Below are positions 17,887-29,337 of a stretch of 64,000 bases of DNA, in pieces. The position numbers were made by a program, and so were the translations under genes. The notes beneath the pieces were generated by a model, which ran no database searches, was not told the origin of the DNA, and was given only the letters and a program-made list of their open reading frames with translations. Each line of letters starts with the position of its first letter. Position 1 is the stretch's first letter. This DNA is from Sceloporus undulatus (lineage: Eukaryota > Chordata > Lepidosauria > Squamata > Phrynosomatidae). Location: contig NC_056529.1 of NCBI RefSeq assembly GCF_019175285.1, positions 21,317,853-21,381,852 on the forward strand, given 5' to 3'.

Positions 17887-18135
17887 AGTACAAGTTCAGA
17901 CGTTTTTGGGGTTTGGGATTTATTTATTTTTGGGGATTTTGGAATACAAAATCTGCCTTGTATTTGCATCGACAAATGAGATATCTTGGAGATGGGACCC
18001 ACATCTAAACGCAAAATTCATTTACATTTTGTATACACTTTATACACAAAAGCCGGAAGGTAAGTCTATACGCAATATTGCAAATTATTTCTTACACAAA
18101 ACAAAAAAGTTTGTGCACCATCACAAAAGCCAAGG
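17887..18135 (+). mobile_element. Tigger3-like DNA transposon copy, degraded ends
   Basis: TTGGGGATTTTGGAATAC, GACAAATGAGATATCTTGGA, GATGGGACCCACATCTAAAC and GTTTGTGCACCATCACAAAA occur in the order known for Tigger3-type elements. The terminal repeats have decayed. Confidence 0.7.
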
Positions 18136-18164
18136 CATCACATTCCCTGGCTAAAGCATTTCTC

Positions 18165-18365
18165 ATAGATGGGCATCTATGGTGCAGAAGCAATCCAGTT
18201 TGAGACCGCTTTAACTGCCTTGGCTCAATGCTAGGCAATTCTGAGAACTGTAGTTTGGGAAACTACAATACCGAGTACCACAATAAATTACAATCCCCAG
18301 GATTCCCTAGCACTCAGCCAGGGCAGTTTAAGCGGTCTGAAACGGGATTATTTTTGCCGTGTGTT
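18165..18365. mobile_element. CTACAAATCCC foldback element, near full length
   Basis: The left arm (CAGTTTGAGACCGCTTTAAC, GGCTCAATGCTAGGCAATTC) and the right arm (GGATTCCCTAGCACTCAGCC, GTTTAAGCGGTCTGAAACG) are inverted copies. The element lies between CDK10 and SPATA33. Confidence 0.8.
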
Positions 18366-18859
18366 CTGGACCTACGTCAAGAAACCTCCAGCGAAGGCGA
18401 GTCCACCGCTTCTCGCTTCTAGGACGCCATCCCCAAGGTATAACCCAGGACCAAAGTTTTGAAAAACTTCCTTTTTTGGACTACAAATCCCATCATTTCC
18501 AACAGGGGAGGATTCTGGAACTTTGCTGGTTTATTGCAATGATATCTTGCCTTCCCAGGCAGCAGAGAGGGAAAGAGAGGGGTGTCTGGAATTGACTGGG
18601 AACCTTTCAAAGCCATTTACCAAACATATTTATTTGGAAGCATCCAATTCCGGCATTTAACATCTGGCCGTGCTTGGCCTCTCTTCCTCCTTTGTCTCCA
18701 ACCATCAAGTGAAACCACCAAAGGGTCCATTGTGGTGATAGAGAGGTCCATTTATTGAATGAAGGGGGCCAGGACTGGGCTGCTAGGTTTCCTTAAGGAG
18801 CCCCCACCACCCCGAATTTCATTTTGGCTCTCTGGCGGCAGCAATGGTGGCATGGGCCC

Positions 18860-19373
18860 TCACTGGTCTTTGGCGGCCCTGTAGGCGTCTACGGTGCTGG
18901 GCTTGGTGTGGACGTTGTACGGCCCGTACTCCTCCGTGTCCCGGATGGTTCTGGTCTCTGGGAGGATGTCGGTCAAGCTGTTGACCAGGACCTCCTCCGA
19001 GGGCCCCGTGACAATGATCTTCGGGATCAAGCGCTTCTTCCTCACAATTTTATCCGTAGAGACTGCAAAGAAGAGATTAACCGAGAAAGTGGTGCTTATC
19101 ATAGTGCCATAGGTGGCGGACCTATGGCATGCGTGCCAAAAGGGGCACCTAGAGCCCTCTCTGTGGCCATGTGTGCTGTTGTCCCAGCATAGAGTTCTCC
19201 AGAGTTCATTACTAGAAAGCCAGAGGGATAGGCGGCACTTTGCAATAAATAAGTGGGTTTGAGGTCGCAGTCTCTAAATGTTCGCCAATACTTATATATA
19301 ATGGGACTTGAGTATCCACAGGGATTCCTGGAACCAAGCTCCAGCAGATACTATGGGCCCACTCTCATATGAC

Positions 19374-19407
<34 letters not shown>

Positions 19408-22299
19408 CCCTTGTATATAATGGGACTTGAGCATCCATGGATTTTGGCATCCAGAGGGAACCAAACCCCAGTGGATACCAAGAGACAACTGCATAATAAC
19501 TAAAAATATATATTGAAACTAACATACTACAGTCAGCCCTCCGTATCCACCGATTCAATCATTCACAGCTTAAAAATATATTCAAACAAAATAAAATTCC
19601 AAAAAGCCAAGCTTGATTTTCCCATTCTGTATAAGGAACATCATTTTGTTATGCCACTGTATATAATGGGACATGAGCGTCCACGGATTTTGTTCCTGGA
19701 ACCAAACCCCAGTGGATACTAAGCAACCACTTTATGTAAAACTAAGCATAAACTGAAAATAAAACGCATACTGACATGCTATGGCCGGCCCTCCGTATCC
19801 ACGGATCCTTTATCCACGGATTCAACCGTCCACGGCTTGGAAAATATTCCAAAAGTATATAAATTCCAAACAGCAAACCTTGATTTTCCATTTTAGATAA
19901 GGGATCCATTTGACAATGGTATTGTATACAGTCGTCCCTCCTTATCTATGGATTTTTTTCATCCACAGATTCAAGCATCTATGGCTTGAAAATATCCCAA
20001 AAAAGTATACATTCCAAATAGCAAACCTTGCTTTTCCATTTTATATAAAGGATACCATTTTGTTGTGCCATTATATTTAATGGGACTCGAGCATCCATGG
20101 ATTTTGTTGTCCACTGGGGATCCTGGAACCAAACCCCAGCGGATAACAAGGGCCCACTGTACAATGAGACTTGAACATCCATGGATTTTGGGATCCACAG
20201 GGGTCTTGGATCCAAACCCCAATGGATACCATTGTATATGCACACACACAAGCATATATATACACACACATACACACACACACACACATACATATGTACA
20301 TATCCAGTGGCGGTCAAGAACAGCGACGTCCCTTATGCCCCAGGTGACTAAATATCCTAACTGCAAAGGAGGACATGGCACTGCAAAATGTAGGGCATTC
20401 AAGGAAGATGTAGAATATTTAAGAAAAATGTAGGACATTACCAGAAAAAGAAAACAGGCTCAGGACACTAATGTAAACATAAGTCCATGCTTCCTTGTCA
20501 TGCTCCCTACGGAGGCCTTTTGGAATTCCTCCTGGACAAGAGGTTGAAATGCCAGATGCGTCCTGGAAAAGCAGGACATCTGGCCACCCTGCGTCCGCCT
20601 CTCTTACCTTCTCCTACCGGCGGGGGTTTCCTTACAGCTCTGGATGTCGACGGCTGGACGTTTGCAGGGTGTGGATGTGGGGACGTCTCTTGGAAGGTTG
20701 TCTTGGCGTCTTTGGGCTTGCTGGTCTCTGCGTTTCGAGGCATGTGAGTTGCTTGCGAGGAACCTAAACATTGGAAGGAATGAGAAGAGAAGCCAAGATA
20801 ACACCACTGTTGTTTTCCCTTTTTGCTTTATCCTAATTCTTTGCCTACAGACTGCACTACAACTCCCTAAGACTGGATCCAAGGCAGGCAAAAGCGGTAT
20901 CAAACAGCGATAACGGGGTAGTATGGACACAAGGCCACAATGAGCCAGTGTTTCAAGTGTTGCACTACAACTCTAGAGACCAGGGTTCGAATCGCTGCTT
21001 GGCCATGAAAGCCAATGGACACCTCCATCAAGTCACACTGGAAAGTCAACCTTCTCTGAACCAAATCTTGCCAAGAAAACCCCATAAATCAAGGCACACA
21101 ACAACAACAACAGACATGACTCTGGTTCTTCACCCCAAACTGGCAACTCTCCCCTTCCCATTCCTTGCATTTAAAAGGCCTAGCCATAAGGGAGGTTGCC
21201 TGCCCTTCCAACTTGACCAGACTCTGCTCCACCTGGCACTGACCTGTCCCTTTCTTGGACATCCCTCTGTAAGGAAGCACACTTTACCTGATGCCACATC
21301 TTCATGTTTGCTGTGAGAGCGCCCCATAGATCAGCCATCAGTCCTTGCCCCCTACATTGGCTCAACTGCAGCCTTGCTTGCATTGCCTGGGCCCTTTTGT
21401 GACTCAGCACCAGCCAAGCACCATCATCATCACCAAAGAGGCAGGAGGCCAGGGGCTGCTGCCAAAGATGGGGCTGAGTTCAAGAGATGCCCTAGTCGGG
21501 ACCCCCTTCCTCCTCTTCTGCCCCCAAAGTCCAGGGAAGGATGAAGTGGGTAAGGGAAAGGTGGCTAGCTTTGGTCTGGCGCCGCCGGGGTCAGTGCAGT
21601 GGGCCCTTGGCATCTGCTGGGGTTTGTTTCCAAGGGCTTCTTGTGGGTACCAAAATCCATGGATGCCCAAGTCCCACTGTAAACGTTATTGTTATTGTGA
21701 CAGTGGGTCCTTGGTGTCTGCTGGGGTTTGGTTCTGGGACCCCACTGGCACTGTGGATACCAAAATCTGTGGATGCCCAAGTCCCACTGTATACAATAGA
21801 TTATTATTGTTGTTATTAGAGGGTGTCCTTGGCATCCTTTGGGGACTGTTTCCTTCCAAGGACCCCTTGTGGGAGCCCAAATCCATGGATGCTCCAGTCG
21901 ACCAGTCCCATCATATTTCATATACAAAGCCATAGTAAACTGGTGTCTGTCTCTTATGTGACATACAATGGCAAAAACCAAGGTTTGCCTTTTGGAGTGA
22001 GTTTTCAAGGACTGTTTCCCAGCCACAGAAGGTGGAAGGTGGGCCTTTAGAAAAGGGCCAGTCCTTCATAAAGCACTGAGAGCCTTGTCTCAGCTTTGCT
22101 CTGGGTCCCTTTTGTTGTTGTTGTTGTTGTTGTTGTTGTGTGCCTTGAACTCTTCCTCACTCATAAGGCAGTGAGCCTGGGCTTTACTGGGCAAGAGGCG
22201 CTTTGACTGCCCCCATTTTGGGACTTGAATGAGGGCCTTGCTTAATAAAAACACAGTGCGTCTGTTTACGTTTAACAGCGCCTCACTTCGCGACGCCAT
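18860..22299 (-). CDS. SPATA33: Spermatogenesis-associated protein 33
   Basis: Three coding exons on the minus strand: 22299-22287, 20763-20608 and 19062-18860. Together they are 372 nt, 123 aa (human about 139). The last exon is the most conserved, with KKRLIPKIIVTGPSEEVLV followed by TRTIRDTEEYGPY and PSTVDAYRAAKDQ at the C-terminus, matching human SPATA33. Exon 2 is Pro/Ser/Thr-rich and poorly conserved, as in mammals. I chose ATG 22299 because only this frame leaves exon 1 in phase 1, which joins exon 2; an earlier ATG at 22337 is out of frame. SPATA33 is reported in mouse as a calcineurin-linked sperm protein; nothing in the sequence proves that role here. It shares a divergent promoter with CHMP1A. 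Confidence 0.88.
19280..20240. mobile_element. Array of Tigger-type short elements in SPATA33 intron 2
   Basis: At least four or five tandem or nested copies carry CAGTCAGCCCTCCGTATCCAC at the left end, TGATTTTCCCATT in the middle, and ATAATGGGACTTGAGCATCC and CCTGGAACCAAACCCCAG at the right end. Starts are near 19531, 19783 and 19930. An (AAT)n lies at 19374-19403 and a (CA)n at about 20238-20290. Confidence 0.8.
20335..20595. mobile_element. GGTGACC...GGCCACCCTG element, hAT-like
   Basis: CAGGTGACTAAATATCC at the left and GACATCTGGCCACCCTG at the right form decayed inverted ends. Between them are ATGTAGGGCATT, AATGTAGGACATT and AAGTCCATGCTTCCTTG. Two more copies lie at 25448-25685 and 26213-26390. 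It ends 13 bp before the SPATA33 exon 2 donor. Confidence 0.65.
20930..21115 (+). mobile_element. Sauria/ACA-type SINE
   Basis: The B-box-like GGGTTCGAATCG at about 20982 is followed by GAAAGCCAATGGACACC, a decayed middle, and CCAAGAAAACCCCATAAATC with an (AAC)n end. It lies in SPATA33 intron 1. Confidence 0.85.
21116..22110. other. SPATA33 intron 1, Tigger-type cluster and unique sequence
   Basis: From about 21595 to 21915 there are three inverted Tigger-type copies (GGGCCCTTGGCATCTGCTGG, GGATGCCCAAGTCCCACTGT). The part before this is unique-looking with no exon. A (TTG)n lies at about 22111-22138. Confidence 0.65.
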
Positions 22300-22635
22300 T
22301 TTCTCTCTTTGTTGTCATGGCAATCGGCGTCCGCCATGATAGTTTAGTCCACCGCCTCGTCATGTGATTCCCCCTAAGCCCCGCCTCCTCGCTTCTCTTG
22401 CTTTCCGTCCTGCGCATGCGCCGACTGAATAGAAGGGAGGAGGAGGAGAAGGGTGCGTGGCCGCGACTTCTCGCGAGGCGAGGAGGAGATCTCGCGAGAA
22501 CAAAACAACAACAATACACGCGGAAGTAGACGAGAGAGAGAGAGAGAGAGAGAGAGGAGGAAACCGGAAGTGGGGTGGAGAAAGAGTCCGGAAGTTCCGG
22601 AAAGCAAAGAAAGGAGAAGACTGACCTCGGCCAGA
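22300..22635. promoter_or_regulatory. Divergent CpG-rich promoter of SPATA33 and CHMP1A
   Basis: The two start codons are 337 bp apart on opposite strands. Between them lie the palindrome TCTCGCGAGA at 22490-22499 and a near copy at 22469-22477, ETS sites CCGGAAGT at 22564 and 22588, and a (GA)n at about 22532-22557. Just inside CHMP1A intron 1 are two full CREs (TGACGTCA at 22695 and 22798) and an E-box CACGTG at 22715. TCTCGCGAGA and ETS sites are typical of TATA-less housekeeping and divergent promoters. Confidence 0.85.
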
Positions 22636-25600
22636 ATGGACGGTAAACAGTTTTTTCTCTTCCAGACGGGGGCAGGGGGAGGGTTGGTTGCTGATGACGT
22701 CACGCCAAGCTTGTCACGTGGGAAGGGGCGTGGCAATTGGGAAGGGGGTCTGAAACTGAATGGTAGGAAGGAGTGCTGGGTTGAGGGGGCCCTGGCGTGA
22801 CGTCACCGTGGAGTGACGTAAGATGTCTCCTGAGCTGTCATGGTTCTGTGCTACGGAATCCTGGGATTTGTAGTTTGGTGAGGCATCAGGCCAAATTAGG
22901 AGGAGCACCTAATTGCCCAGAGGAGAAGAGCAACATTCCAAGGGCCTGAATAGATTAGAAAGCTAACAGGGCCAAAGCTAACAGAATGTAAAGTACAAAG
23001 TAAAACGAAACGCCTAGAGATAGGATTCTGGGGGACCCCTGGCTTAAGGAGAGCTGCCCCTGTGAGAGGGACCTTGGAGCCCTAGGAGACCACAAGTCGA
23101 CCAGGAGTCAAGGGTGCCATGCGGCAGCTAACAAGGCCAATGCAATTCTAGTGTCTAGATCAAGGGAAGGCATAGTCCCCTCTGTTCTGCTCACCTGGAA
23201 GAACACTGTGTCCAGTTCTGGGCAAAACAATTCAGAATGGATGTGGAGAAACTGGAGCCATGAGTCCAAAGGAGGGAGACCAAAATGGTGAAGGGTCTGG
23301 AAACCATGGAGCCCTATGAGGAACAATGGAGGGAATTGCTGGTTATGTTCAGCCTGGAGAAGAGAAGGTTAAGTGGGGATATGAGAGCCCTGTTTAAATA
23401 TTTGAAGGGATGTCATATTGAGGAGGGAGCAAGCTTGTTTTCTGCTGCTCCAGAGACTAGGCCTCAAAGGAGCCATGGATGCAAGCTCCAGGAAAAGAGT
23501 TTCCAGCTCAACATTCGGAGGAACTTCCTGAGAGTCCTTTCTGTTTGATGGTGGAAGACACTCCCTCCGAAAGCAGTGGCGTCTCCTCCTCTGGAGGCCT
23601 TTAGACGTCTTCGCATGGTGTGGTGATTTGAGTGTTTTATTCTGACTCTGGAGACCAAGTATCTGGTATTTCTTTCCAAGAAACTGCTTTTGTGGGCCAG
23701 AAGGTCAGATGCCTTCCAAAGTGGCTCCCTTCACCGTCTAGAATGCCTTTTTGCACTTGTTGCCTCCTGTCATTTCCGGTTCCTGAATGCTGGCAGGTGA
23801 CACAGCAGGGAAGCCGTTGATCAGGACGGTGGCAAGGCAGGGCCACTCCAGCGATTCTTCTCCTCCGGAGGAAAAGGCGAGAGAGAAAGCAAAGGAGAGA
23901 AGAGGTGGAGCTGCTAGACCTGAGCGTTAAAGTCTAGGGAGGGAGGGAGAGAGAGAGAGCCCTTTGGAGCCAAACTAACTCCCTTGTCATCACCCTTTTA
24001 TATTTGAGTCTCTGGTGATTATATGACCTGTGAAACCCACAACACACCAGGGATTGAGTGCCAACAATGCCACAATTACTACTCCAGAATAAGAGCTGGA
24101 AAACTAGTCCAGTGGTTTGGCGCATGTCCTTTGGCCAGATAGTTGAGGAAAGGTTCCAGGGCCAAGGGACTGTTGCAAATATGCATGTCCTAACATATTT
24201 GATTGCCTCTACTGCCTTAAGAAACCATCATGGAGTGGTTCTCCAGGTTTTCCATTGGGGTTTCGCCTCCTTCTAAAAAGCTGCAGTGCTGTGGTTGTTG
24301 CTGCTGTTGTGAACCTTCAAGTCATTTCTGGCTTACAGCCATCTTAAGGTGAATCTTAAGATCCAGTGCAGCATAGTGCTTTGAGCATTGGACCATGACT
24401 CTGGAGACTAGGGTTTGAGTCCCACTCAAGCATAAAAACCCACTGGGTGACGTTGGGCAAGTGACAGGGTCTCATCCTCAGAGGATTGCAACGGCAACCC
24501 CGCTCTGGACAAATCTTGCCACGAAAACCCTATGGGTCGCTATAAGGCAGAAATGATTTGAAGGCACACAGTGACAAAGAAAAACTAAATTGGATATGAA
24601 TTAATGACCTCCCTATTGAGAGCCCCTTCTGTCCTTAACATCTTCCAACTGCTGTCATCTTTCTTTTCACAGATACACTGTTCCAGCTAAAGGTGAGTGC
24701 TGACACTATGAAATGCACACTCTTGGCAGGGCTTAGATTCCTTGCAGCAAAGGCTGAACATAGGTACGTTCTTTGCATGGTGAACATAGAGTTGTAGCTG
24801 CTGGCTTTTGGTCAGGGAGCTCTGCTCTTTTTGAGCAGAGAAGGTCTGCCTTCTGGGTTAGTAGACGGGGAGGGAATGGCAGCCCCTGTGAGGACACCTC
24901 AAGTGAGTGGAGGTTTGGCCGAGTCTTAGCAGCCTTCTCACAGCTACTGTGGGAGGATTGCTTTTCTACAATACTGGCATCCCTTTCTCATTGCTTATAT
25001 GTGAGGCCTCAAATCGAGGGCCCTCTGAGTGTGCATGCATGCTAAGAATTGCAGGGGATCCTGGAGAACACTGATGTTTCCATCTCTAGTTGCCATGATA
25101 GAAGACCTATGCCATATCAGACCAAAGGACTGTCAAGCTGAGCATCTTGTGTGCCAGAGTGAACTGTAGCCAGTTTCCCCTGGGGATCAGGAGTTGAAGG
25201 CCTCAGCACCTTGCCACTTGTGTGTGTCCCCTCACAATTGGCATTTGGAGGGTTGCAACCTCTGAACCTGGAGGTTGTATGTAGTTGTTGTGACTGGTAG
25301 CCATTGACAGACTTATTCACATGGAAAAGTAAAACAAATTTCAAGGAGACTTTGTGAACTTTGGTGGAGGCTGGGGAGGGGCTTCAGGAGTTCCAAAAGT
25401 GAGCCTATGGTTTGCGTGGAGTCTGCGGGCTGCACTTTGTCCATCCTTAGGGTTGCCATAAGTGAGGACCTCCAAACCGGGACAAATGTAGGACAAATGC
25501 AGGACAACATTTTCAAATGTAGGACACATTTTATAAAAATGGAGGACACGCAAAAAAAATTGAGGCTTTTTTTGAAATGTTAATATAAATGCATGTTTCT

Positions 25601-28600
25601 TAGGCATGGTCAAAATGGAGGACATTTTGACATTATTCGTAGACAGATCACGGAAATGTCCTTCCCTTTCTGGCCACCCCCCTCTCCCCATTCCAAACAG
25701 CACATTTGAGCATTGAACATGGCTTTATTTTAACATTGCCTCTTGCCTATTTCAGAGGTTTATTCCACAACCAAACCCTTTGGTCAAGGGACTTTGGTTT
25801 TCCTTCATTTTGACTTGTTTTGTCTGTATTCCTCCCCACTAAATAAAGGAGACATAAAATGGAGTTAATGGGTACAAGTTGTTAAACAAAAAAGTCTTGT
25901 GAGACTCTGTAGGCAAGAGGTGCACCATCTTAAGAACTGCATTAAGCACACTTAGGATGCTGCCACACTGCTTTCACTCTCATCACTCCATCCTATGGAA
26001 TCCTGGGATTTGTAGTTTGTTGTGGTGCCAAGGCTGGGCTTTGAAATCTCAGGCATAAGAGAGGCAAAAGGCTTGGGCTGCATCTACACTGGAGAAATAA
26101 TCTGGTTTGAGACCACTTTAACTGTCTTGGCTGAATGCTATGGAATTCTGGGAATGGTGGTTTGTTCCAGCACCACAGCAGAATGGCAGTTAACCCCTGG
26201 AAAGCTCTCTGACCAAGGTGACCAATGCCCTCACCCCAAAATGTAGGGCACCCAAGCAAAAAAATGTAGGACATGGCCAAAAATAAAAGCTAAAAGCACC
26301 CATGTAATTATAAATCCATGCTTCTTAGCCATGATCCAAATGGAGGACATGTCCTGGAAAAGGAGGAGGATGCCTGGTCACCTTGTCTCTAATCCAAAAT
26401 GCACTGCAGAAATAAAACAATGCTGGACTGAAATGCCCAGAGTTCCTCACCAAAGCTGCATCCACACTGAGGAAATAATCCAGTTTGAGAGTGACTTAAC
26501 TGTCCTGGGTTAGTGCTGGGGAATGCTGGGAATTGTAGTACATTGTGGCCCCAGAGCTATCTCTGACAGGGAGTCCCATAACCCTCCAAACGTAGTTGAA
26601 CTGCAGTGCCCAGAATGCCTCACCAGTTGCATCCACACTGAGGAAATGGTCCAGTTTGAGACTGCTCAGTGCTGGGGAATCCTGGGAATTGTAGTCTATT
26701 GTGGCCTCAGAGCCATCACTGACAGAGAAGTCTCAATGTCTCCCAAACACTAGCATTCCCAGGATTCCCTAGCACTGAGTTAAAGCAGTCTCAAAGTAGG
26801 TTATTATTCCTGCAGTGTGTGAGAGAGATATAAAAGCTAGGGACTGGATTCACTTGGAGGATCTCTGTGTCCAAAACACACTGCTTGGACTGCCAGGGCT
26901 CAGTGCTATGGAATCCTGGGAATTGTAGTTTATTGTGGCACCAGAGCTCTCTGACAGAGAAGGCCAAATGCCTCATACAGACCCCAGAATTCCAGAGCAT
27001 TGAGCTTTGGCAGTTAAAGGGGGCTCAGGGGGAAGGGGGAGGGGGGGGGGAGAGAAAAGCCAGGGAGAGTGAATGAGAAGCTCACCTCGGCTGGAGGAGG
27101 AGGAGGAGGGAGGGAGCCAAGGGAAGTGGCCAGGACCATCAGCCTCCTCTCTTCCTCTGAAGACTGCTGGCAAGAGGCTCTGCCCCTGCCTCCTCTGTGG
27201 ACCATTCAGCTTCCTTTTGTCAAAAGAGCTCTGGTGCCACAAGAAACTACAATTCCCAGAATCCCATAGCACTGAGCCATGGATGTTTAAGGGGGGGGTC
27301 AAACTATTTCTGCAGCCTTTGCTACCCCAAAGCGCTTCCTATTTACAAGCAAGGCAAAAGCTCTTCCTTTACCAAGCCATTGAAAACCAACCCAAGGGGA
27401 GGAGGGCTGATTGCTTCTTTCCCATTGGTCAGCTTCGGGAGAAATTTGCATATTACAAGGAAAGGTGTTTAGGGCCTCAAAAACGACCCTGTGATCAAGA
27501 ATTACAAGAATACTGACCTGGTAGACATTTAAAAGATGAGGCTTTTAGGCTCCCAGGGAAACAGGAACTATTGATGGCCTTTTTTTTTCTTTGCTCACTG
27601 TAACCTGGAAGGTCAGGCCTTTTGCAAGACATATATACCAAGTAGGCTGGCAATAGCTCTGAGTTGCAGATGTTTTGAAGCCCTGCTCTCTAGGCTAAGC
27701 TAGGCAGGGAGGCGGGGAGGGAGGGTGGCACACAGCCATGGGGAGGGAGGGGTGGAGCTGCCTCCAGGGCCTTGCTGGGGGGGGAGGTCCCAGGGGAGGG
27801 GCTAAACCAGGGCAGGACTGTGTGGCCCCGCCCCAAACCGGGAAAGTCCTGCCCCCAGGCGGGATATGGCAAGCCTATCCATCCTTGTTCTACTGTTTGA
27901 GGTCCAGAAGCTAGAAGTGTACGCAGTATTGTGTTTTTCCCTGCTGAGATCTCCTTTTCCAGAATTTAAGACACTGCTGGCAGCGTGATTCCTGTGAAAT
28001 GTACTTGCAGGCAAGCAATGCAATACAAAATGATTTCCCATCAAAGTCCCTTTTAACAGCATGAGTTGGACATGGTCCCTTGGCTGGTAATTGGATTATA
28101 TGCCATCAGCCAGAGCGAGCCCACTTTCTCTTCTGATCTGGGTTAATGCAGAAAGATTAGGAACTGCAGGAAGCAAGTCTGTTCTGTAGATGGCACCTGC
28201 TGCTCCTCCTTCCTTTGTACTTACTGAGCCTCTGCTTCTCTCTCTTTCTCTAGTTTACAGCCAAGCAGCTGGAGAAACTTGCCAAGAAGGCTGAAAAGGA
28301 CTCCAAAACTGAACAAGCCAAAGTCAAGAAGGTGATGGAGCTGAATGTTGCCAGTTTGATGACCCTGAAAGACTGGGAGCCTCCCCAGTCAGTCACGCCT
28401 ATTCCTGCCCCACTGCTCCTTTGCTCCCTGTCCAACTTATATTTGAGGCTCTCCACATTTGCCCCTCTCTCCTTTCTGCCACTTGCAAATTTATCTGCGT
28501 TGTATCTTTTGGACTTCTGACACCCATGCTCCAGGGTTTCTGTTACATTTTCCACCTGGAACATGATCTACGTTTTCCACCTCCTAGATCTGCCTGTGAG

Positions 28601-29306
28601 GCAGTAGTTCTAAACATCCCAGTTGTATGCCATCTGTGTGTGTGTCCTCTCCTACTTAATCTTTTTTTTAAATACCCATCCAAATACTTCTCCATTATGA
28701 ACATTGATAGCAATTGAATAATGGGAGTGCACTGAAGATTTTTAAAACTGCCTGGCATTGTGGTGCCCTGTTCTGTTTGAGAAATAAGTGGGTAGGGTTC
28801 ACGTGGTCCTCTGGTATGGGCTAAACAGGTTTCCAGCATTTGCAGAAAGTTTGTAGGAAGCAGTGAAAACAGTTGGAGATCTTTTTAAGGGCTCCAGATC
28901 TAAATGGATTGCTCCTAACAATCCAGTTTTTTCTGTCCCTTTATGTGCTTCAGGCACTTCAGCAGAAGAATGTAGAGTGTGCCCGAGTCTACGCTGAGAA
29001 TGCCATTCGGAAGAAGAATGAAGGCTTGAACTGGCTCCGCATGGCTTCCCGAGTCGATGCTGTGGCCTCCAAAGTCCAGACAGCAGTGACCATGAAGGGG
29101 GTAAGGAGGTCTTCATTGATGGTGTAGCTACAGTCTTGGCCTGCCTTTCTCTTTAAAGTGGTACCTTACATATGGGTCTGAATCATTTTGCCTGGGGCTT
29201 GCCCCTTTTGACAAGCAGCCAGAGTTTGGAAATTTTACTTTGGGTTGCAGAGAGTGCAGATCCCAGAACCATCCGAACCACAATCAGTGCTCTCATTTGG
29301 TCAATC

Positions 29307-29337
<31 letters not shown>

